Source of the DNA: Mytilus californianus
Taxonomy: Eukaryota > Mollusca > Bivalvia > Mytilida > Mytilidae
Assembly (NCBI RefSeq): GCF_021869535.1
Contig: NW_026262581.1
Coordinates: 120,618,771-120,682,770, forward strand
DNA: 64,000 nucleotides
Direction of reading: 5' to 3'
This document shows positions 59,470 through 64,000 of the stretch, piece by piece. A program made the translations under genes and the position numbers. Within the stretch, counting starts at the first letter, position 1. The number at the start of each line of letters is the position of its first letter. The notes below the pieces were generated by a model. It was not told the origin of the DNA. It did no database searches and saw only the letters and a program-made list of their open reading frames with translations.

Positions 59470-60190
59470 ACATTTATAAAAATAAAGATAATTGGTATGA
59501 ATGCAATGATACAACTATCCATCCGAAACCAAATGACGCAAATGTTAGCACCAACAATAGGTCACCGCACGGCCTTGAACAATTAGCAAAACCAATACCA
59601 CATAGTAAGCTATATAGAGGTACAACAATCAAAACTAAAAAACAAACAGCCTAAGGAGAAGGTCCAGTAAGACCCCTTTTTGGCCCCAAAATATAGCAGT
59701 TTTACAAAATTGTGAAAATGTAAACTTTAAGTTATTTATTGGTAAGAAGAATGCTTCTGCTACATAAATATGGGCTGTTTTTGACAATACAATGCACATA
59801 TATCGGGTACTAGCATCCTTTAGTCAGGCTAAATTACTAAAATCTTCACAATTTTAGCAATTTAGTTAAATTTTAGACGGTTTCCGTCTAAAATGAAAGT
59901 GGCCGCATTTGTGTTCATTCTTAATATTGAAATGTAAGTTGTATTTGATGATAATACATAACATATATAAAGGTTGAGGATGAACACGGATGCGGCCACT
60001 TTCATTTATAGAATCAACTGAAATAGACACTTTAGTGTTCAAAAAGTGTCCAAAATCCTTCGTCATATGAACCTGAAATTTGAGGCCAAAATCGGCCCTT
60101 ACCGGACCTACTCCATGTACAAATCAATAAATGAAAAACAAAAATGATATACAGCAACCAACAACAACTGAATTACAGGCTTTTCACTTT
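59470..60190 (-). repeat. Dispersed TGATTGCCAATGAGACA-family copy, split by a MITE
   Basis: The left part (59475-59654: GGTATGAATGCAATGATACA, GGTCACCGCACGGCC) and the right part (60115-60185: ACAGCAACCAACAACAACTG, AATTACAGGC) are consecutive in the copy at 61700-61965. The MITE at 59655-60114 lies between them. Confidence 0.75.
59655..60114. mobile_element. 460-bp MITE with about 36-bp inverted ends
   Basis: GGAGAAGGTCCAGTAAGACC then TTTGGCCCCAAA pairs with TTTGAGGCCAAAATCGGCCC then TTACCGGACCTACTCC. Inside are two more hairpins: ATTTTAGACGG/CCGTCTAAAAT, and GTGGCCGCAT/ATGCGGCCAC about 100 bp apart. No coding capacity. Confidence 0.85.
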
Positions 60191-60209
60191 AAACATGTTC
60201 ATCCGGAAT

Positions 60210-60530
60210 GAACCTGGGAAAATGGTGTAACAGTACAGCTCATACAGAATGTACCTGGGACAATGGTGTAACAGTACAGCTCATACAGAATGTACCTGGG
60301 ACAATGGTGTAACAGTACATCTCATACAGAATGTACCTGGGACAATGGTGTAACAGTACATCTCATACAGAATGTACCTGGGACAATGGTGTAACAGTAC
60401 AGCTCATACAGAATATATACCTGGAAAATGGTGTAACAGTACAGCTCATACAGAATGTACCTTGAAAATGGTGTAACAGTACAGCTCATACAGAATGTAC
60501 CTGGGAAATGGTGTAAAAGTACATCATAAC
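60210..60530 (+). repeat. 41-bp satellite, about 7-8 units
   Basis: The unit GAATGTACCTGGGACAATGG-TGTAACAGTACAGCTCATACA repeats with one- to three-base changes. The first unit is more diverged (ATGTTCATCCGGAATGAACC). Confidence 0.92.
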
Positions 60531-61359
60531 AACAAACCGTAAAAACTCAGATAAAAAGAGCATGACTCAACAGATCGATAAAAGACACAAAATACCGATA
60601 TAAGAGTACTTGCAGTTACTGGATGCTAGTTCAAAGCCAAATATAATCAGTACACATTCAAATGATTAAGTGTAAAGATAACATAAACAGTCTGAGAAAA
60701 ACATGTTTATGTTTTGAATGCTTTCATCTCAGGCACACCCCACACCAAATACGTGCAGTAAGTAATTTGGTAAATATTTCAGTTAAAAACTGCTTATCTA
60801 AACCTCAGAAAGAGCATTGGTGAACTTGCTCCAATTGTCCTCTTAACAATTTGTTTTTTTTTTCAATTTATAAATACCCCCGAAATATGAAAGATATCGT
60901 TTATCGTAAGTTCAACTTTAAACATAGGTCTTAATGTACTAAATTTACTGGGTATATTTGTTACTGTCTGAACTAGTTATCTTTGTACCTACTACACTTA
61001 CAGACTAAAGTACAAACACTTGTCGATCCTAAAATAGCAGACCCTAATCAAATTTAGATTTATCAAACAATCTAGTTAAAAAGAAACACCTTTCTATCAA
61101 AACTATAATTAATCAAAATCATGGCTAAAATCAGATGGTATTACATTTGACTTTTTTTCCGTTGCTTCGGTACTTAAATTCTTCTTTTCTTTTAATGAAA
61201 AACAAAACATTAAAAAGATATCCTAAGTAAAGACTAATTTACTTGATTTTGTTTTAGTTTTCAATTAAGTTTTTAGTTTGCTTTTATTTTCAGTTACCTC
61301 GGCATTGTACTTGCTGAAGTTCTGTCTATCATATATCATCCCTTCAATAATATTGGCAC
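60531..61359. other. Non-coding AT-rich interval
   Basis: Nothing recognised. Confidence 0.4.
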
Positions 61360-61690
61360 CTCCTTGGTGGTCTCGAGTGCGGGGTTGTTTGGTTCAATCC
61401 CCTGCTTGGTCAAACCTAAGACTTTGAAAGTAGTATTTACTGCTAAAACACGCGCAACATTAAGGAGGGAGTAAGAACAAAGACTACTCTGCCCGGAGTC
61501 AGAATTGTGTGTCGTGTACGGGATAATGTCTACGTTTGGGTTGTTACCTTGTGAGCTAGCATCTTTAAATCCGACTCAGTGTGTTGGTCTAGTATATTAC
61601 AGCTTTTTATGTTTTGTATACAGGTTATTATCCTGAATATGCAGTTATATGTTCCGCTGGACGTTAAGCAGTTATTACTTAAACCATCTA
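61360..61690 (+). mobile_element. tRNA-derived SINE, head partly deleted
   Basis: TTGGTGGTCTCGAGTGCGGG shows the head with the A-box region fused to the segment just before box B. The body (GAGTAAGAACAAAGACTACT, CCGGAGTCAGAATTGTGTGT, TGTGAGCTAGCA) and the end (GCTGGACGTTAAGCAG) follow the 8364 copy. It could not be transcribed from its own internal promoter as it stands. Confidence 0.85.
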
Positions 61691-61699
61691 TGATATTGT

Positions 61700-61965
61700 A
61701 TAAAAAGGAGATGTGGTATGATTACCAATGAGGCAGCTATCAACCAGTGACCAAAGTACGAGTATGTCCACAACTATAGGTCACCATCAACAAATGAGAA
61801 AACAAACGACCTTATTTATGCTAAAAACAATATCGGAAAACATATATAGCAGAAAATAAACAACGACAACTACTGAATTGCAGGTTCCTGACTTGGGACA
61901 TGCAGGTACACGAATAATGTGGCAGAATTGGACATGTTTGTACGTGCTAAACCCCTCTATTTACC
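61700..61965 (-). repeat. Dispersed TGATTGCCAATGAGACA-family copy, long
   Basis: AAGGAGATGTGGTATGATTA, CAACTATAGGTCACCATCAA, AACAACGACAACTACTGAAT and TGCAGGTTCCTGACTTGGGA follow one another as in the other long copies. Confidence 0.8.
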
Positions 61966-62515
61966 CCTGAACCTTTTGTTCATTTTTATTTGAACAAATG
62001 TGCAATGCAGAAATATAATATTATAGGTGACCTGAATGTGATGATTTTATCAATCTGATGTTACGAAATAGTTACATAACCTAGCAAAGTTTAATTTACG
62101 TAAACCCCTATCTATCATTTTCATGTACATGTACTGCATGCTTTTATACTTTATATTTCTAATTTCATAATTTGCGCAGTATCGCCTATTCTAGACGACC
62201 CGGTACATATTAAATTTGCTGTTGGCCTTTTTCTTTATATATAGACTTCTATAGTAACAGCAATGGAATGGACACTTCATTTTCGGACATGTAAAACATC
62301 GCCAGACAGATTTTATATTGGGATTCGAAAATTAGAAGTAAAATTATATTTGATGGACTTTCAATTTAGAATAAGAAAAACATTAGTTTGAAAGGACTGA
62401 CTGATATCGTTGCGAAATTCCCACTTTTCCCACATAACACATATAATATTCGGCAGGTGTGCCAGTTGAATATTCTTTAATGTGTGAATAAAGAAGATAT
62501 TTTAATGAATTGTCA
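61966..62515. other. Non-coding AT-rich interval
   Basis: Nothing recognised. Confidence 0.4.
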
Positions 62516-62519
62516 TAGC

Positions 62520-63718
62520 GATCACATTAAGCCTTGTTCGATCTTACATGTTACACATTAAACATGGTTCGACCATACATGTAACTCATTAAGCATTGTT
62601 CGTTCATACATGTAACACATTAAACATTGTTCGCTCATACACGTAACACATTTTAAAAAAGTATTGTTAGCTCATACATGTAATACATTAATATAAAAAT
62701 AAGAAGATGTGGTATGATTGCCAATGAGACAACTCTCCACCACAAGAGACCAAATGACACAGAAATTAAGCATTGTTCATACAAGTAACACATTAAACAT
62801 TGTTCGCTCAAACATGTAACACATTAAGCATTTTCGTTCATACATGTAACACATTAAGCATTGTTCGCTCATACGCGTAACACATTTAAAAAAGTATTGT
62901 TCGCTCATACATGTAATACATTAAGCATTGTTCGTTCAAACAAGTAACACATTAAACATTGTTCGCTCATACATGTAACACATAAAGCATGGTTCGATCA
63001 TACAGTTAATACATTAATCATGGTTCGATCATACATGTAAAACATTAAGCATTGGTCGATCCTACATGTAATACATTAAGCATTGGTCGATCCTACATGT
63101 AATACATTAATCATGGTTCGATCATACGCGTAACACATTAAGCATTGGTCGATCATACATGTAATACATTAAGCATTGGTCGATCCTACATATAATACAT
63201 TAAGCATGGTTCGATCCTACATGTAACACATTAAGCATTGGTCGATCTTACATGTAATACATAAAGCATGGTTCGATCATACAGTTAATACATTAATCAT
63301 GGTACGATCCTACATGTAAAACATAAAGCATGGTTCAATCATACAGTTAATACATTAATCATGGTTCGATCATACATGTAACACATTAAGCATTGGTCGA
63401 TCCTACATGTAATACATTAAGCATTGGTCGATCCTACATGTAATACATTAATCATGGTTCGATCATACATGTAACACATTAAGCATTGGTCGATCATACA
63501 TGTAATACATTAAGCATTGGTCGATCCTACATGTAATACATTAAGCATGGTTCGATCCTACATGTAACACATTAAGCATTGGTCGATCTTACATGTAATA
63601 CATAAAGCATGGTTCGATCATACAGTTAATACATTAATCATGGTTCGATCATACATGTAACACATAAAGCATGGTTCGATCATACAGTTAATACATTAAT
63701 CATTGTTCGCTCATACAT
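62520..63718 (+). repeat. 31-bp satellite array, more than 30 units
   Basis: The unit ACATTAAGCATTGGTCGATC-CTACATGTAAT repeats almost without gap. Variants (TGTTCGCTC, TGGTTCGATCATACAGTTAA) occur in ordered runs and recur as blocks of several units, for example the run starting near 62990 recurs near 63300. This implies multi-unit duplication. It is interrupted at 62690-62768. Confidence 0.93.
62690..62768 (-). mobile_element. Dispersed-repeat fragment inside the 31-bp satellite
   Basis: About 76 bp with GAAGATGTGGTATGATTGCC and CAAGAGACCAAATGACACAG interrupt the array. The array units continue on both sides, so this copy arrived after the array existed. Confidence 0.85.
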
Positions 63719-64000
63719 ATTTTGAGTATATTATGTCTCCTTGAGTATAAAAGTTGCATATATATATATATATATGTATCATTTGTACGATATTCAGATA
63801 GATGCCAATATATTTAGTTTTATTCAAAACTTGCGTGACAACTTACAAGGGACAAGGATCAAAGCTCCGTTGACACATGATTATAAGGCTCAACATGCAA
63901 TGCAAGAGGATGAAATTATAAAAGCTCACTTTCTTCTAACCTTAAAACAGGGACAAGGGCATGTCTATTTGTTTATGTAGATGTATACCCACGTAAATAC
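63719..64000. other. Window end, non-coding
   Basis: A TA dinucleotide run lies at about 63757-63776. The open frame at 63741-63980 shows no recognisable motif. A gene continuing beyond the window cannot be excluded. Confidence 0.4.

Overview
This is eukaryotic, AT-rich, gene-poor and repeat-rich DNA. The many dispersed repeats (tRNA-derived SINEs, the TGATTGCCAATGAGACA family, terminal-hairpin elements with internal tandem arrays) and the gene content point to a bivalve mollusc, most probably a marine mussel (Mytilus-like). That assignment rests on recognising the repeats, not on a database search. Nothing looks bacterial or viral.

Only four protein-coding loci can be supported. Two are a duplicated pair on the minus strand (7052-7603 and 17076-17510). 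They encode small proteins with an extremely Cys/Asp-rich N-terminal half (CGDC/CDC repeats) and a polar tail that carries a PPxY motif in one copy. I do not recognise a family for them. The third is a three-exon minus-strand gene (31797 down to 28134) encoding a 153-residue ankyrin-repeat protein that closely resembles ANKRD66. The fourth is a single-exon plus-strand gene (49605-50015) for a cysteine-rich profilin-like protein. These loci show no obvious functional linkage. The window is best read as transposon-dominated sequence with a few genes embedded in it.

Layout. 0-6 kb: AT-rich DNA with a tandem dimer, a 22-bp satellite and several palindromic (foldback) elements. 6-17.6 kb: a duplicated block carrying the two Cys-rich genes, with SINEs and a 150-bp tandem array between them and a transposon inserted beside the second gene. 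17.6-22.1 kb: a nest of elements, in which a palindromic repeat is split by a decayed non-LTR retrotransposon and a TA-flanked foldback element lies at the junction. 22-28 kb: miniature inverted-repeat elements and a modular element with three kinds of tandem array. 28-32 kb: the ANKRD66-like gene. 33-35 kb: a SINE interrupted twice by other elements. 36-44 kb: GGAGT inverted arms and two satellite arrays. 44-47 kb: a Penelope-like reverse-transcriptase relic and a second non-LTR relic. 47-50 kb: a TTAA-ended MITE and the profilin-like gene. 51-64 kb: further repeats, ending in 39-, 41- and 31-bp satellite arrays.

The most interesting items are the Cys/Asp-rich PPxY gene pair, the layered insertions that can be put in order from the sequence alone, and a partial exon duplication at the ANKRD66-like splice donor.
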